The notes under the pieces: model-generated
Database searches by the model: none
Seen by the model: only the letters and a program-made list of their open reading frames with translations
What the model was told of the DNA's origin: nothing
In this document: one piece after another, positions 16,411-25,184 of the stretch
Layout of the letters: each line of letters begins with the position of its first letter
Numbering within the stretch: position 1 is the first letter of the stretch
From: an uncultured Oscillospiraceae bacterium
GTDB taxonomy: Bacteria; Bacillota; Clostridia; Oscillospirales; Oscillospiraceae
Assembly (NCBI GenBank): GCA_934589155.1
Contig: CAKTNP010000002.1
Location: 62,001-126,000 of the forward strand
Length of the DNA stretch: 64,000 nucleotides
Direction of reading: 5' to 3'
Translations under genes and position numbers: made by a program

Positions 16411-16629
16411 ATGAGAATTATCGTCAATCTGGACGTGATGCTGGCCAAGCGAAAAATGTCCAGCGGAGAGCTGGCGGAGCGCATCGGCATCACTCCCGCC
16501 AACCTGTCCATTCTGAAAACCGGCAAGGCCAAGGCCGTGCGGTTCTCCACCCTGGCGGCCATCTGCCGGGAACTGAACTGCCAGCCCGGCGATCTGTTAG
16601 AATATAAGGAGGATGAAAACCATGGATGA
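16411..16629 (+). CDS. YozG-type HTH regulator
   Basis: A 72-residue single-domain Cro/CI-like protein: RIIVNLDVMLAKRKMSSGEL, then RIGITPANLSILKTGKAKAV and LAAICRELNCQPGDLLEY, the standard YozG/YgzD-like sequence. It probably controls the DUF2975 cassette. Its last codons overlap the start of the next gene, so all three proteins are made from one message. Confidence 0.92.
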   Translation: MRIIVNLDVMLAKRKMSSGELAERIGITPANLSILKTGKAKAVRFSTLAAICRELNCQPGDLLEYKEDENHG

Positions 16630-18220
16630 GCCCCGTTTGGATCCCGTTTCCCAGGTAAACGCACCCCCTGCGGGCACTTGGCCCCCACCCAAGGCCGTAC
16701 TGCCCGGCGGAACCCGGGAGCGGCGCTTTGCCCTACCGCTGCTGATCCTGTCCCTCTGCATCGGCAACACCGGTCAGTATCTGGGTCTCGGCTTCGCCCT
16801 GCCCTTTGTGCTCATGGGCCTTCTCACCCTGTGGTACGTGTGGGACCGGGCCCGGGTAACGGCCTACGGTCTTTGCTGTCTGCTGCTGTCTATGGTCCTT
16901 GCCGCCGCCAGCGCCCGGACCGCCGACAGCCTGACCCTAATTCTGGTGTTTCCGCTGATCCTTTTCGGCTATTTCCTGGGACTTGTGGCCATGACCCGGG
17001 CCAACGCCCGGCCCCTGGGTGCCTTTTCCTCGGTGCTGGACGTGTGTTATGCCGTCTTTGACCGGACCTTTCCCCAAGTTGTGCCCGCTTTCCGGGGCCT
17101 TCTGGGCCGGAAAACCCAGGGCAAAAAGGGCAGCGGCGCCATCTGGGGCGTTCTGATTGCCATTCCCGTGCTGTTCATCCTGGTACCCCTGCTCACGTCC
17201 GCAGACGCGGCCTTTGAGGGGCTTTTGTCCCGGGTCACGGTGAAGCTCCCGCAGAACAGTGAGCTTGTGATCTCCCTGATCCTGGGTCTCGGCATTTTCC
17301 TGCTGGCCTATGCCCAGGCCGTGAGCCTCCGGGCCTGCCCGGGCTGGACCCCGGCCCAGCCTCGCCCTGGCAGGGCTGCTCCCGCCGCCGTCACCGGCTT
17401 TCTGGGGGTCATTTCCCTGGTGTATCTTCTGTACCTTCTGAGCCAGGGGGCCTATTTCTTCAGCGCCTTCCGGGGAATCCTACCCCGGGGCTTCACCTCT
17501 GCGGACTACGCCAGGCGGGGCTTCTTTGAAATGGCCTGGATCGTGGCCCTGAACCTTCTGATCGTGGGCTGCGTCGAGGCTCTGTGCCGGCGGGCCCCCG
17601 CCGGGACTCTGCCCAAAGCTCCCCGGCTTCTCAGCCTGTTTGTGTGTCTGTTTTCTCTGGTCCTCATCGCCACGGCCTTCTCTAAAATGGCCCTGTATAT
17701 GGGCAGCTTCGGCCTGACCCGGCTGCGGGTGCTGACCAGTCTGTTCATGCTGTGGCTGACTCTTTGGGTCCTGGCGGCGGCGGTCCGCCTGTTCCGGCCC
17801 CGGTTCCCCCATATGAAAATCGCGGTCCTGGCCGCCCTGATCCTGGCCTGTCTCGCCTGCTGGGGAGACCTGGACGGCATCGTGGCCCGGTACAACGTCC
17901 GGGCCTACGAGACTGGAAAGCTCCAGACCGTGGACCTGGATACCCTCCAATATCTCTCCGACAGCGCCATTCCCTATATCGGAGAATTGACGGAGGACAA
18001 AGATCCTGCCGTTGCGGATCGAGCCGGAGATATCCTGCTGGATTGGGCCTACGGCCACGCCATGGTGGGCACCGACGACGCCGACGGAGACCTTGTGTTC
18101 GAGTCCATGGACCTTCGGAGCTGGAACCTGGCCACGGCCCGGGCCCGGGCCACGGTGCTGGACTACCTAACCAGCCGGGGCTACCGGGTCTTTGCCCCGG
18201 AGCTGGCAAAACGACGGTGA
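16622..18220 (+). CDS. DUF4153/DUF4173-like multi-pass membrane protein
   Basis: A 532-residue protein with about a dozen hydrophobic segments between residues 35 and 430 and a hydrophilic C-terminal tail (about 430-532) that contains LDTLQYLSDSAIPYIGEL. This arrangement matches the DUF4153/DUF4173 group of uncharacterised Firmicute membrane proteins. ATG 16622 has AGGAGG about ten bases upstream; ATG 16613 would be too close to it. It overlaps the HTH gene by 8 bases and forms the third member of the cassette. Confidence 0.83.
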   Translation: MDEPRLDPVSQVNAPPAGTWPPPKAVLPGGTRERRFALPLLILSLCIGNTGQYLGLGFALPFVLMGLLTLWYVWDRARVTAYGLCCLLLSMVLAAASARTADSLTLILVFPLILFGYFLGLVAMTRANARPLGAFSSVLDVCYAVFDRTFPQVVPAFRGLLGRKTQGKKGSGAIWGVLIAIPVLFILVPLLTSADAAFEGLLSRVTVKLPQNSELVISLILGLGIFLLAYAQAVSLRACPGWTPAQPRPGRAAPAAVTGFLGVISLVYLLYLLSQGAYFFSAFRGILPRGFTSADYARRGFFEMAWIVALNLLIVGCVEALCRRAPAGTLPKAPRLLSLFVCLFSLVLIATAFSKMALYMGSFGLTRLRVLTSLFMLWLTLWVLAAAVRLFRPRFPHMKIAVLAALILACLACWGDLDGIVARYNVRAYETGKLQTVDLDTLQYLSDSAIPYIGELTEDKDPAVADRAGDILLDWAYGHAMVGTDDADGDLVFESMDLRSWNLATARARATVLDYLTSRGYRVFAPELAKRR

Positions 18221-18224
18221 TCCC

Positions 18225-19046
18225 ATGAAGCACGTTTTGACCATTCAAGACATTTCCTGCGTGGGCCGCTGCTCCGCCACCGTGGCCCTGCCGGTGCTGT
18301 CCGCCATGGGGGTCCAGTGCAGCCTGCTGCCTACGGCGGTGCTGTCCACCCACTCGGCCTACCCCGGCTTCCTGTGCCGGGACCTGACCCGGGACCTTCT
18401 TCCCATGGCGGACCATTGGGCCTCCCTTGGCGTGAGCTTTGACGGCCTATATACCGGTTATCTGGCCAATCCCGAACAGGCTCAGGCCGTTGGAGACATT
18501 CTGGACATGTTCCGGCCCCAGGCCCGGGTCATTCTGGTGGATCCCGCCATGGCAGATCACGGAAAACTCTACGGCGGCCTGCCGGAGACCTTCCCCCAGG
18601 CCATAAAGGCCCTCTGCCGCCGGGCGGACGTGATCCTGCCCAACCTGACGGAGGCCGCCCTTCTGACGGGCCGGGACTATGATCCCGCCCCCGGCGACCG
18701 AGAGGTGGAGGTCCTGCTCACCGGACTCCTCGACCTGGGACCCAGGGCCGTCCTCATCACCGGCATCGGAGACCGTCCCGGCACCACCGGCTTCCGGGGC
18801 GGCGATCGAGAAGGCCGCCGCTTCTCCTGTAGCATTGTCCCTTGCCCCAAAAGCCGCCACGGCACCGGCGACCTCTTCGCCTCCGTGGTCATGGGAGCCT
18901 TGGTCCGGGGCGCGGACCTGGAGCAGGCCGGACGGCAGGCGGCGGGCTTCGTGCTTCGCTGCCTGCAGGAAAGCGCCAATGATCCCCGGGATCCCCGGCT
19001 GGGGGTGGATTTTGAAAAAGCCCTGCCCAGTCTCTTCCCGGAATAA
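18225..19046 (+). CDS. pdxK: Pyridoxamine/pyridoxal kinase
   Basis: A 273-residue ribokinase-fold enzyme. It opens with HVLTIQDISCVGRCSATVAL, the hallmark of clostridial pyridoxamine kinases, and has GYLANPEQAQAV (substrate lid) and a C-terminal HGTGDLFASVVMGAL motif whose Asp is the catalytic base. It phosphorylates B6 vitamers for pyridoxal-phosphate salvage in the cytoplasm. It begins 4 bases after the preceding gene with no clear ribosome-binding site, so it may depend on translation from upstream. A strong terminator follows. Confidence 0.92.
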   Translation: MKHVLTIQDISCVGRCSATVALPVLSAMGVQCSLLPTAVLSTHSAYPGFLCRDLTRDLLPMADHWASLGVSFDGLYTGYLANPEQAQAVGDILDMFRPQARVILVDPAMADHGKLYGGLPETFPQAIKALCRRADVILPNLTEAALLTGRDYDPAPGDREVEVLLTGLLDLGPRAVLITGIGDRPGTTGFRGGDREGRRFSCSIVPCPKSRHGTGDLFASVVMGALVRGADLEQAGRQAAGFVLRCLQESANDPRDPRLGVDFEKALPSLFPE

Positions 19047-19049
19047 AAA

Positions 19050-19096
19050 GGACCCCCGACGCCGCGGACAAATCCGCGCCGTCGAGGGTTTTTCTT
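19050..19096. terminator. Terminator after pdxK
   Basis: A GC-rich stem (ACCCCCGACG...CCGTCGAGGGT) with inner CGCGGA / TCCGCG pairing is followed by TTTTTCTTTT on the plus strand and preceded by A-rich sequence that could serve the convergent exonuclease gene. Confidence 0.8.
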
Positions 19097-19789
19097 TTAT
19101 CGCTCGTAAATGGGCCGTCCGGGCTCCAGCTCCTGGGGCCGGTAGGTGATGCCGCCCAGGGGACGGCCTGACAGGCCGTATTTTCTCAGATAGCCGAACA
19201 AGTTAACATAATTTCCTATATCTCCCCGCTCCCGGTCCATGGCAAGCAGCACCTCCACCGTAGCCCGGACATCCTCCAGGGCGTGGTGGGAATTTTTTAC
19301 CCGGTCCCCAAGACCATAGGCCGCTATGGCGTCCTTCAGCTTGTGGGGATAGGGCCGCCGGTCCCGGTACACCGTCAGCAGGTCCAGAAAGCCCGCCCGG
19401 CGGAACCGCTCCGCCTCCGGGGCGCGCAGCAGGGAAAACAGCAGAAATTCCAGATCAAAGGGAGCGTTGTAGGCCGCCACCAGAGTCCTGCCGTCGGGGA
19501 CCAGCTCCGTCAGGTCCCGGCATGCCTGAGCCTTGGAAATTCCCCGGTCCCGCAGGTCCTCCGGGGTGATCCCAGTCAGCTCCGTAATCGTCCGGGGCAG
19601 ATACCGGCCCGGAGAAAGGGCGATCAGCTCATCATATTCCCCGGACACCCGCAGGGCGCCGGACTCCCGGGTCAGAGTCACGGCAGCCAGCTCAATGATC
19701 TCGTCCCGGGCCCAGGACAGGCCCGTGGTCTCCGTGTCCAGGACTACGATCCGGTCAAACCGGGCAAACAGATCCTCCAACTGTCCCAT
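19097..19789 (-). CDS. DEDDh-family 3'-5' exonuclease (DnaQ-like)
   Basis: A 230-residue exonuclease with all four acidic residues and the histidine of the DEDDh class: VVLDTETTGL (about 16-25), NAPFDLEFLL (about 119-128) and HHALEDVRA (about 186-194). It resembles the epsilon proofreading subunit and PolC-type exonuclease domain but stands alone, as do many clostridial DnaQ-like proteins acting in repair or RNA turnover. It starts 2 bases after the CYTH gene, whose end overlaps its GGAGGG site. Confidence 0.9.
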   Translation of the reverse strand: MGQLEDLFARFDRIVVLDTETTGLSWARDEIIELAAVTLTRESGALRVSGEYDELIALSPGRYLPRTITELTGITPEDLRDRGISKAQACRDLTELVPDGRTLVAAYNAPFDLEFLLFSLLRAPEAERFRRAGFLDLLTVYRDRRPYPHKLKDAIAAYGLGDRVKNSHHALEDVRATVEVLLAMDRERGDIGNYVNLFGYLRKYGLSGRPLGGITYRPQELEPGRPIYER

Positions 19790-19791
19790 GG

Positions 19792-20394
19792 TCAGCCCTC
19801 CGCCAGCCGTGCCGCCCGGGCGAACTTGCTCAGCGGCTCCTCCGCAAGGCCGAATCTCCGGCAAAGCTTCCCGGCGAAGGTCTCCACTTCCGCCTCACTG
19901 CCCTCTTTCAGCTCCACTTCCACTTCCAGCAGCGGCTCCTGCCGGTCCCCTCCCGTGAGGATCCCCCGGTCCGCCGCCAGCTCCGCCAGGCTCCCGCCGG
20001 GCAGGCGCAGCATCCGGGCCACGCGGGTAAAGGAGGCCCCGCAGCGGGGCGCCACTCCCTGTCGGACCAGGTCCGCCAGCTCCGCCGGTGCGCCCAGTGT
20101 GCAGAGCTCGGGCATGGCCTCCTCCGGGCTATCGGCCTCCGTCTCCCACTCTCCCCGGGCCCGGCCCGGCGCCGGGGTCTTGACGGTCACCACGGACCGA
20201 TCATTTTCCCGGCGGCGGCGCAGGGTCCACCGCCGTGCCGCCAGGCACCGGTCCGCCGTGTCAAAATAGGTGCTCTCCATCCGAAGGGTCCGGTCCTCCT
20301 CCAGGGCCATGGCCCGGAGCTCCGGGTCCGCCAGGATCCGGTCCAGGACCTGCTCCGAGGGGACCCGGAGCTTCACTTCAAATTCTCTTCCCAT
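19792..20394 (-). CDS. CYTH-domain protein (triphosphate tunnel enzyme family)
   Basis: A 200-residue protein with the N-terminal ExExK signature (REFEVKL, residues 3-9) and the later ESTYFDTADRCL, TLRRRREND and EVEVELKEG motifs that line the tunnel of CYTH enzymes. Members hydrolyse inorganic triphosphate or thiamine triphosphate, or cyclise ATP; the sequence fits a small bacterial tripolyphosphatase-like form. AAGGAGAG precedes the ATG at 20394. It is co-transcribed with the exonuclease gene. Confidence 0.88.
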   Translation of the reverse strand: MGREFEVKLRVPSEQVLDRILADPELRAMALEEDRTLRMESTYFDTADRCLAARRWTLRRRRENDRSVVTVKTPAPGRARGEWETEADSPEEAMPELCTLGAPAELADLVRQGVAPRCGASFTRVARMLRLPGGSLAELAADRGILTGGDRQEPLLEVEVELKEGSEAEVETFAGKLCRRFGLAEEPLSKFARAARLAEG

Positions 20395-20440
20395 GTTCTC
20401 TCTCCTTCGGGGCGGTGCCCCTGTTTCCGATTTTGGCTTC

Positions 20441-20469
20441 ATTATATCCGAAAACCGGCCCCAGTACAA
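20441..20469 (-). promoter_or_regulatory. Promoter of the CYTH-exonuclease pair
   Basis: Minus strand TTGTAC (20469-20464), 17-base spacer, TATAAT (20446-20441). Confidence 0.65.
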
Positions 20470-20567
20470 GATGATTCTCCGTTTCTCCGTGGCTCCGGCC
20501 TTTTCCCGACAAAATGCGCAGGGCTTTTATGCTACCATACAGGCAAACACACAGGGAGATGGAACGC

Positions 20568-22598
20568 ATGAAGCTCTTGGTGCACCCCCCGGCGGGGGCT
20601 TTGGGCCGGGCACTGGATACCGTCCGGCGATACTTCACGATCCCGGCGGTGCGCCGAACCGTGACATACATAAAATACGGGATCCTGGGCTTTTTCCTAG
20701 GGGCCTCCGGCAGCGGCACCATGCCCCTGCCCCTGGGGCTGGGGCTTCTGGCCCAGGCCCCCTTCGGGCCGGAGCTGCTGTTCTCGGCGGCAGGGGCCCT
20801 GGGGGGCACCCTGGCCTTCTGGGGCATCGGGGCCGGGTTGGAACCCGCCGCCGTCCTTACCCTGTTTTTCGTCAGTCTGGCCATGCTGGAAGGCACGGAT
20901 CTGAAAAAGCGGTCGGCCTTCCCGCCTCTGCTGGCTTCGGCGATAGCGGCGGTGCTGGGGCTTCTGTTCCTGCTGGAGCGCCCCAGTCTCACCCGAGGGG
21001 ACCTGGCGGGCTTCGTGCTCCGGGTGGCTCTGGCCGGGCTGTCGGTGCTGTGCTTTTCCCGGGCGGGCCGGGAGCGGGGCACACCGGCGGACTGGTTCAC
21101 CGCCGGGGCCTATGTCACGGCCTTTTCCCAGCTGCTGCTGTTTTCCCGGCTGGACCTGGGTATGGCCCTGACCGCCCTGCTGGTCTGCGCCGCGCCCCCG
21201 GGTCTGGGAGCCCTTCCCCTGGCCGCCGTCTGCGGTCTGGGGGTGGACCTGTCCCGGATCACCGGCGTGATGCTGACCCCCATTCTGGCTCTCAGCGCTC
21301 TGGCAGCAGCGGCGGTGCCGAAGAAGCGGCTGCGGTTTCTCTTTCCCTGTCTTTTATCCCTGCCCCTCATGATCCTCATGGAGACTATGGACCCTTCTGT
21401 GCCTGTCAGCCTGGCCGTTGGAGGCGCCGCCGCCCTGTTCCTGCCCCGAAAGCTGGTCCCCCAACCCGTGCAGGAAGTGCCGGGCACGGACCCGGACACC
21501 GCCGCCCGGCTCCAATCGGTTTCGGCGGTATTGTCCCGGATCCAAGGCCTGCTCCTGACGGAGGACGCCTGTGAAAAGCCCGACGAGGCCGCCGTGGTCT
21601 TTGACCAGGCCACAGAGCAGGTCTGCCGGAGCTGCCTGCACTTCGACCAATGCTGGCAGCGCAACGGCGCAGAGACCTATCGGGAGCTCAGCGCCCGGGC
21701 CCCGGGACTTTTGGAGCGAGGCTGCGCCCGGGAGGAGGACCTGCCCCAGGCTTTTCGGGAGCGGTGCCGGCGGCCGGAGCCCTTTCTCCAGGCGGTGAAC
21801 CAGGCTCTCTTCGCCTATCGGTTCCGCCGAAAGTGCCGCCGCCAGCTCTCCGAAAGCCGCCAGGTCTTGTGCAGCCAGTACGGTTTCCTCTCCGCCTACC
21901 TGAACGAGACCGCCGGACAGCTGGACGGTCCCCCCGTCCACCGGAAGCCCCAGCGGTTCCGGCCGGACATCGGGATCCGGGCCGTGGGCAAATACGGCAT
22001 GGCCGTGTCCGGGGACCGGGGCGCCTGCTTTCCCGGCCCGGGCAGCCGATACTATGTCCTGCTCTGCGACGGCATGGGCACCGGCACCGGCGCCGCCCAG
22101 GAAAGCGAGAACGCCATCGGACTCATCACCGGCCTATTGCAGGCGGGGCTCACCGCTGGGGCCGCCCTACAAATGCTCAACGGCCTTTACCTGCTGCGGA
22201 ACAGCGGCGGCTTTTCCACGGCGGACCTGCTGGAGCTCCACCTGGATACCGGCCGGGCCCTGCTGTACAAGTGGGGGGCGGCCCCCTCCTACCTCAAGCA
22301 CAACGGCTACGCCAAAAAGGTGGGCTCCGCCGGGCCGCCGCCGGGCCTGTCCCTGGAGGGAGGCGCCCGGCCGGAGGTGATCCGCCTGTCCCTGATCCGG
22401 GGCGAGACCCTGGTCCTGGTCAGCGACGGCATCAGCGGAGAGGAGACCCGCCAGCGGATCGCGGGCTTTGCCGACCGGTCCCCCAAGGCCCTGGCCAACT
22501 ACCTTATCGCCAGCGCCGGGGACCACGGAGAGGACGACCGCACCGCCATTGCCGTGTGCCTGCGGCCCCTGCTCTCCGGCGGCACAAAAGGCCCCTGA
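20568..22598 (+). CDS. spoIIE: Stage II sporulation protein E (PP2C-type phosphatase)
   Basis: About 676 residues. The N-terminal half (to about residue 310) holds roughly ten transmembrane helices; a cytoplasmic linker has cysteine-containing CRSCLHFDQCWQRN, typical of clostridial SpoIIE; the C-terminal domain is a PP2C phosphatase with LLCDGMGTG, LVSDGISGE and GEDDRTAIAVCL metal-ligand motifs. SpoIIE dephosphorylates SpoIIAA at the sporulation septum and releases sigma-F in the forespore. It is shorter than Bacillus SpoIIE (about 827). ATG 20568, with GGGAGATGG upstream, is preferred over in-frame ATGs 54 bases earlier. A good indicator that the organism forms spores. Confidence 0.93.
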   Translation: MKLLVHPPAGALGRALDTVRRYFTIPAVRRTVTYIKYGILGFFLGASGSGTMPLPLGLGLLAQAPFGPELLFSAAGALGGTLAFWGIGAGLEPAAVLTLFFVSLAMLEGTDLKKRSAFPPLLASAIAAVLGLLFLLERPSLTRGDLAGFVLRVALAGLSVLCFSRAGRERGTPADWFTAGAYVTAFSQLLLFSRLDLGMALTALLVCAAPPGLGALPLAAVCGLGVDLSRITGVMLTPILALSALAAAAVPKKRLRFLFPCLLSLPLMILMETMDPSVPVSLAVGGAAALFLPRKLVPQPVQEVPGTDPDTAARLQSVSAVLSRIQGLLLTEDACEKPDEAAVVFDQATEQVCRSCLHFDQCWQRNGAETYRELSARAPGLLERGCAREEDLPQAFRERCRRPEPFLQAVNQALFAYRFRRKCRRQLSESRQVLCSQYGFLSAYLNETAGQLDGPPVHRKPQRFRPDIGIRAVGKYGMAVSGDRGACFPGPGSRYYVLLCDGMGTGTGAAQESENAIGLITGLLQAGLTAGAALQMLNGLYLLRNSGGFSTADLLELHLDTGRALLYKWGAAPSYLKHNGYAKKVGSAGPPPGLSLEGGARPEVIRLSLIRGETLVLVSDGISGEETRQRIAGFADRSPKALANYLIASAGDHGEDDRTAIAVCLRPLLSGGTKGP

Positions 22599-22603
22599 GC
22601 CAC

Positions 22604-22639
22604 AAAAAACCGGGCTGGTTTTCACCAGCCCGGTTTTTT
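22604..22639. terminator. Bidirectional terminator
   Basis: A 16-base-pair stem AAAAAACCGGGCTGGT / ACCAGCCCGGTTTTTT with a TTTC loop lies between the convergent spoIIE and pnp genes. Confidence 0.95.
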
Positions 22640-22648
22640 GTATGAAAG

Positions 22649-24775
22649 TTACTTGTTGGAGCCGTTCATTTCCTTCAGGGCGTCCTTGCGGCTGAAGTTG
22701 GCCCGGCCCTTCTCGTCGAAGCCCATGAACTTCACCCAGGTCATATCGCCCAGGTTCAGCACGTCCTCCACCTTCTCGACCCGGTGGTTCTCCAGCTTGG
22801 AGATGTGGACCATGCCGTCATGGCCGGGAGCGATCTCCACAAAGGCACCGATGGGCAGGATCCGAACCACCTTACCGTAGTAGAGCTTGCCCACCTCGGG
22901 CACGAAGCAGATATCGTCGATCATCTTCTTGGCGGCCAGGCCCGCGGCGCTGTCCACGGCGGAGATGAACACGGAACCGTCGTCGTCGATGTCCACCTTG
23001 GCGCCGGTGTCGGCGCAGATCTTCTGAATGGTCTTTCCGCCGGAGCCGATGACCTCGCGGATCTTCTCCACAGGGATCTTCATGGAGATCATCTTGGGTG
23101 CGTACTCGGATACCTCGGCACGAGGCGCGGAGATGCAGGGCAGCATGATCTGATCCAGGATCTCCAGACGGGCCTTCCGGGTCAGCTCCAGAGCATTGGC
23201 CACAATCTCCATGGTCAGGCCCTTGTTCTTCAGGTCCATCTGAATGGCGGTGATGCCCTCGGTGGTACCGGCCACCTTAAAGTCCATCTCGCCGTGGAAG
23301 TCCTCCACGCCCTGGATGTCGATGAAAGTCCGCCACTGGCCGCTCTCCTGATCGGAGATCAGGCCGCAGGAAATACCGGCCACGGGCCGCTTGATGGGCA
23401 CGCCGGCGTCCATCAGAGCCAGGGTGGAGCCGCAGATGGAGCCCTGGGAGGTGGAGCCGTTGGAGCTCAGGACCTCGGACACCACACGGATGGCATAGGG
23501 GAACTCCTCCACGGAGGGGATCACGGGCAGCAGGGCCTTCTCGGCCAGGGCGCCGTGACCGATCTCACGACGGGAGGTGGACCGGCTGGCACGGGCTTCG
23601 CCGGTGGAATAGGCGGGGAAGTTGTAGTGGTGGATATACCGCTTGCTCTCCTCGGGATAGATGGTATCCAGCTTCTGAGCGGCGGACAGGCTGTTCAGAG
23701 TGCAGATGGACAGAACCTGGGTCTGGCCTCTGGTGAACAGGCCGGAACCGTGGACCCGGGGCAGGATGCCAACCTCGGCGGACAGGGGACGGATCTCGTC
23801 CATCTGACGGCCGTCCACACGCTTGCCGGCCAGGAGCCACTTCTTGACGACCTTCTTCTGCATCTTGTACAGGCAGACCTCGATGTTTACATCGTAGTCC
23901 TCATACTTGTCCCGGAACTTGTCGGCGAAGTCCAGCCGGACCTCGGCCAGTCTGGCCTCCCGCACGTTCTTGTCGGGGGTATCCAGGCAGTACTCGATCT
24001 TGTCCAGGCCATAGGCGCAGAGCTCGTCCAGCAGCTCGTGGTTCACGGCAGCCTTCTCAAAGGTGAACTTGGGCTTGCCGATGACGTCCACGATGGAGTT
24101 GATGAACTTCACGATGTCCATGTTGGTCTCATGGGCAATGCGGATGCACTCCAGCACGATGGCCTCGGGAGCCTCCTGGGCCTCGGTCTCAATCATGACG
24201 ATCTTCTCGAAGGTGGAGGCGATGGTCACGAAGCAGTCCGCAGCCTGACGCTGCTCCCAAGAGGGGTTGATGACATACTCGCCGTTCACATGGGCCACGT
24301 TGGTGGTGGCGATGGGGCCGTTCCAGGGCACATCGGAGCAGGCGGTGGCGATGGAGGCGCCCAGGGACGCCACGATCTCGCAGGGGTTCTCGGCGTCGTT
24401 GGCCAGAACGGTGCAGGTAATGACCACGTCGTTCCGCAGCTCATCGTCGAACAGGGGCCGCATGGGCCGGTCGATGAGGCGAGAGTTCAGGATGGCCCGC
24501 TCGCCGGGCTTGCCCTCCCGGCGGTTGAAGGAGCCGGGGATCCGGCCCACGGAGTACATCTTCTCCTCGAACTCGATGGTCAGGGGGAAGTAGTCGATGC
24601 CGGCCTTGGGGGTGGAAGAAGCCACCACGGTGACCAGCACCACGGTGTCGCCGTAGCGGCAGATGCACTCGGCGTTGGTCAGCTCCGCCACCTTTCCGGT
24701 CTCCACGGTAAAGGTGCGGCCGCCGATCTCTTTTTCAAAGATATGGTGGTTGGGGAATTGCTTGTGAGTAATCAT
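22649..24775 (-). CDS. pnp: Polyribonucleotide nucleotidyltransferase (PNPase)
   Basis: A 708-residue trimeric exoribonuclease. It has two RNase PH domains (first about 10-230, second about 330-550; the active-site SGSGSTSQGSICGSTLALMD region includes NGSTSQGSICGSTLALMDAG), an all-helical domain between, a KH domain (IGSGGKTIQKI, about 570-580) and an S1 domain at the C-terminus (VVRILPIGAFVEIAPGHDGM). It degrades RNA phosphorolytically from the 3' end. AAAGGAGG lies before the ATG at 24775. The gene follows rpsO in the classical rpsO-pnp order, with a terminator and a long hairpin between them. Confidence 0.97.
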   Translation of the reverse strand: MITHKQFPNHHIFEKEIGGRTFTVETGKVAELTNAECICRYGDTVVLVTVVASSTPKAGIDYFPLTIEFEEKMYSVGRIPGSFNRREGKPGERAILNSRLIDRPMRPLFDDELRNDVVITCTVLANDAENPCEIVASLGASIATACSDVPWNGPIATTNVAHVNGEYVINPSWEQRQAADCFVTIASTFEKIVMIETEAQEAPEAIVLECIRIAHETNMDIVKFINSIVDVIGKPKFTFEKAAVNHELLDELCAYGLDKIEYCLDTPDKNVREARLAEVRLDFADKFRDKYEDYDVNIEVCLYKMQKKVVKKWLLAGKRVDGRQMDEIRPLSAEVGILPRVHGSGLFTRGQTQVLSICTLNSLSAAQKLDTIYPEESKRYIHHYNFPAYSTGEARASRSTSRREIGHGALAEKALLPVIPSVEEFPYAIRVVSEVLSSNGSTSQGSICGSTLALMDAGVPIKRPVAGISCGLISDQESGQWRTFIDIQGVEDFHGEMDFKVAGTTEGITAIQMDLKNKGLTMEIVANALELTRKARLEILDQIMLPCISAPRAEVSEYAPKMISMKIPVEKIREVIGSGGKTIQKICADTGAKVDIDDDGSVFISAVDSAAGLAAKKMIDDICFVPEVGKLYYGKVVRILPIGAFVEIAPGHDGMVHISKLENHRVEKVEDVLNLGDMTWVKFMGFDEKGRANFSRKDALKEMNGSNK

Positions 24776-24798
24776 AATGTTCCTCCTTTGTGAAATTC

Positions 24799-24867
24799 CG
24801 GGAGGTTTTAGCACTTGAAACCGCCGCCGAATGTTCGGCAGCCCTTTCAACTGCTAAACCGCTCCCG
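24799..24867 (-). promoter_or_regulatory. Long hairpin in the rpsO-pnp intercistronic leader
   Basis: Two arms of about 33 bases (24799-24831 and 24834-24867) pair almost throughout: CGGGAG with CTCCCG at the base, then GGTTTAGCA with TGCTAAAACC, GTTGAAA with TTTCAAG, and GCTGCCGAA with TTCGGCGGC at the top. The structure lies about 24 bases before the pnp ATG. In Escherichia coli and Streptomyces an RNase III-cut hairpin at this place underlies PNPase autoregulation; the same role here is inferred. Confidence 0.75.
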
Positions 24868-24881
24868 TTGGGTGATTTGGG

Positions 24882-24913
24882 AAAAGGGCGACCGGGTGGG
24901 TCGCCCTTTTCGG
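24882..24913 (-). terminator. Terminator of rpsO
   Basis: Stem AAAAGGGCGACC / GGTCGCCCTTTT just after the rpsO stop; the minus-strand T-run is at 24885-24882. Partial read-through would feed pnp. Confidence 0.85.
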
Positions 24914-24917
24914 ATAC

Positions 24918-25184
24918 TTACTTACGGATGCCCAGCTTGGCGATGATCTCACGATAGCGGTTGATGTCCTTCTTGGCCAGGTAGTCCAGCAGATTGCGGC
25001 GCTTACCGACCATCATCAGCAGACCGCGGCGGCTGTGGTTGTCGTGCTTGTGCACGCGCAGGTGCTCGGTCAGCTCGTTGATGCGGGCGGTCAGAATGGC
25101 GATCTGGACCTCGGGAGAACCGGTGTCGCCCTCATGAGTTGCGTACTCTTTGATGACCTGAGTCTTCAGTTCCTTCTGGATCAT
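24918..25184 (-). CDS. rpsO: Ribosomal protein S15
   Basis: An 88-residue protein matching S15 throughout: [40 protein letters not shown] and [20 protein letters not shown]. It binds the 16S rRNA central-domain three-way junction early in small-subunit assembly. The ATG at 25184 is preceded by AAGGTGG; a GTG four codons upstream lies inside that site. The gene has a promoter about 125 bases upstream and a GC-rich leader, which is where S15 autoregulatory structures usually occur. Confidence 0.97.
   Translation of the reverse strand: MIQKELKTQVIKEYATHEGDTGSPEVQIAILTARINELTEHLRVHKHDNHSRRGLLMMVGKRRNLLDYLAKKDINRYREIIAKLGIRK

Noticed and set aside
22784..24793. Plus-strand open frame of 669 codons opposite pnp
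   Set aside because: It mirrors the pnp frame, is composed of low-complexity Gly/Leu/His/Val stretches and has no domain or ribosome-binding site; typical antisense shadow of a GC-rich gene.
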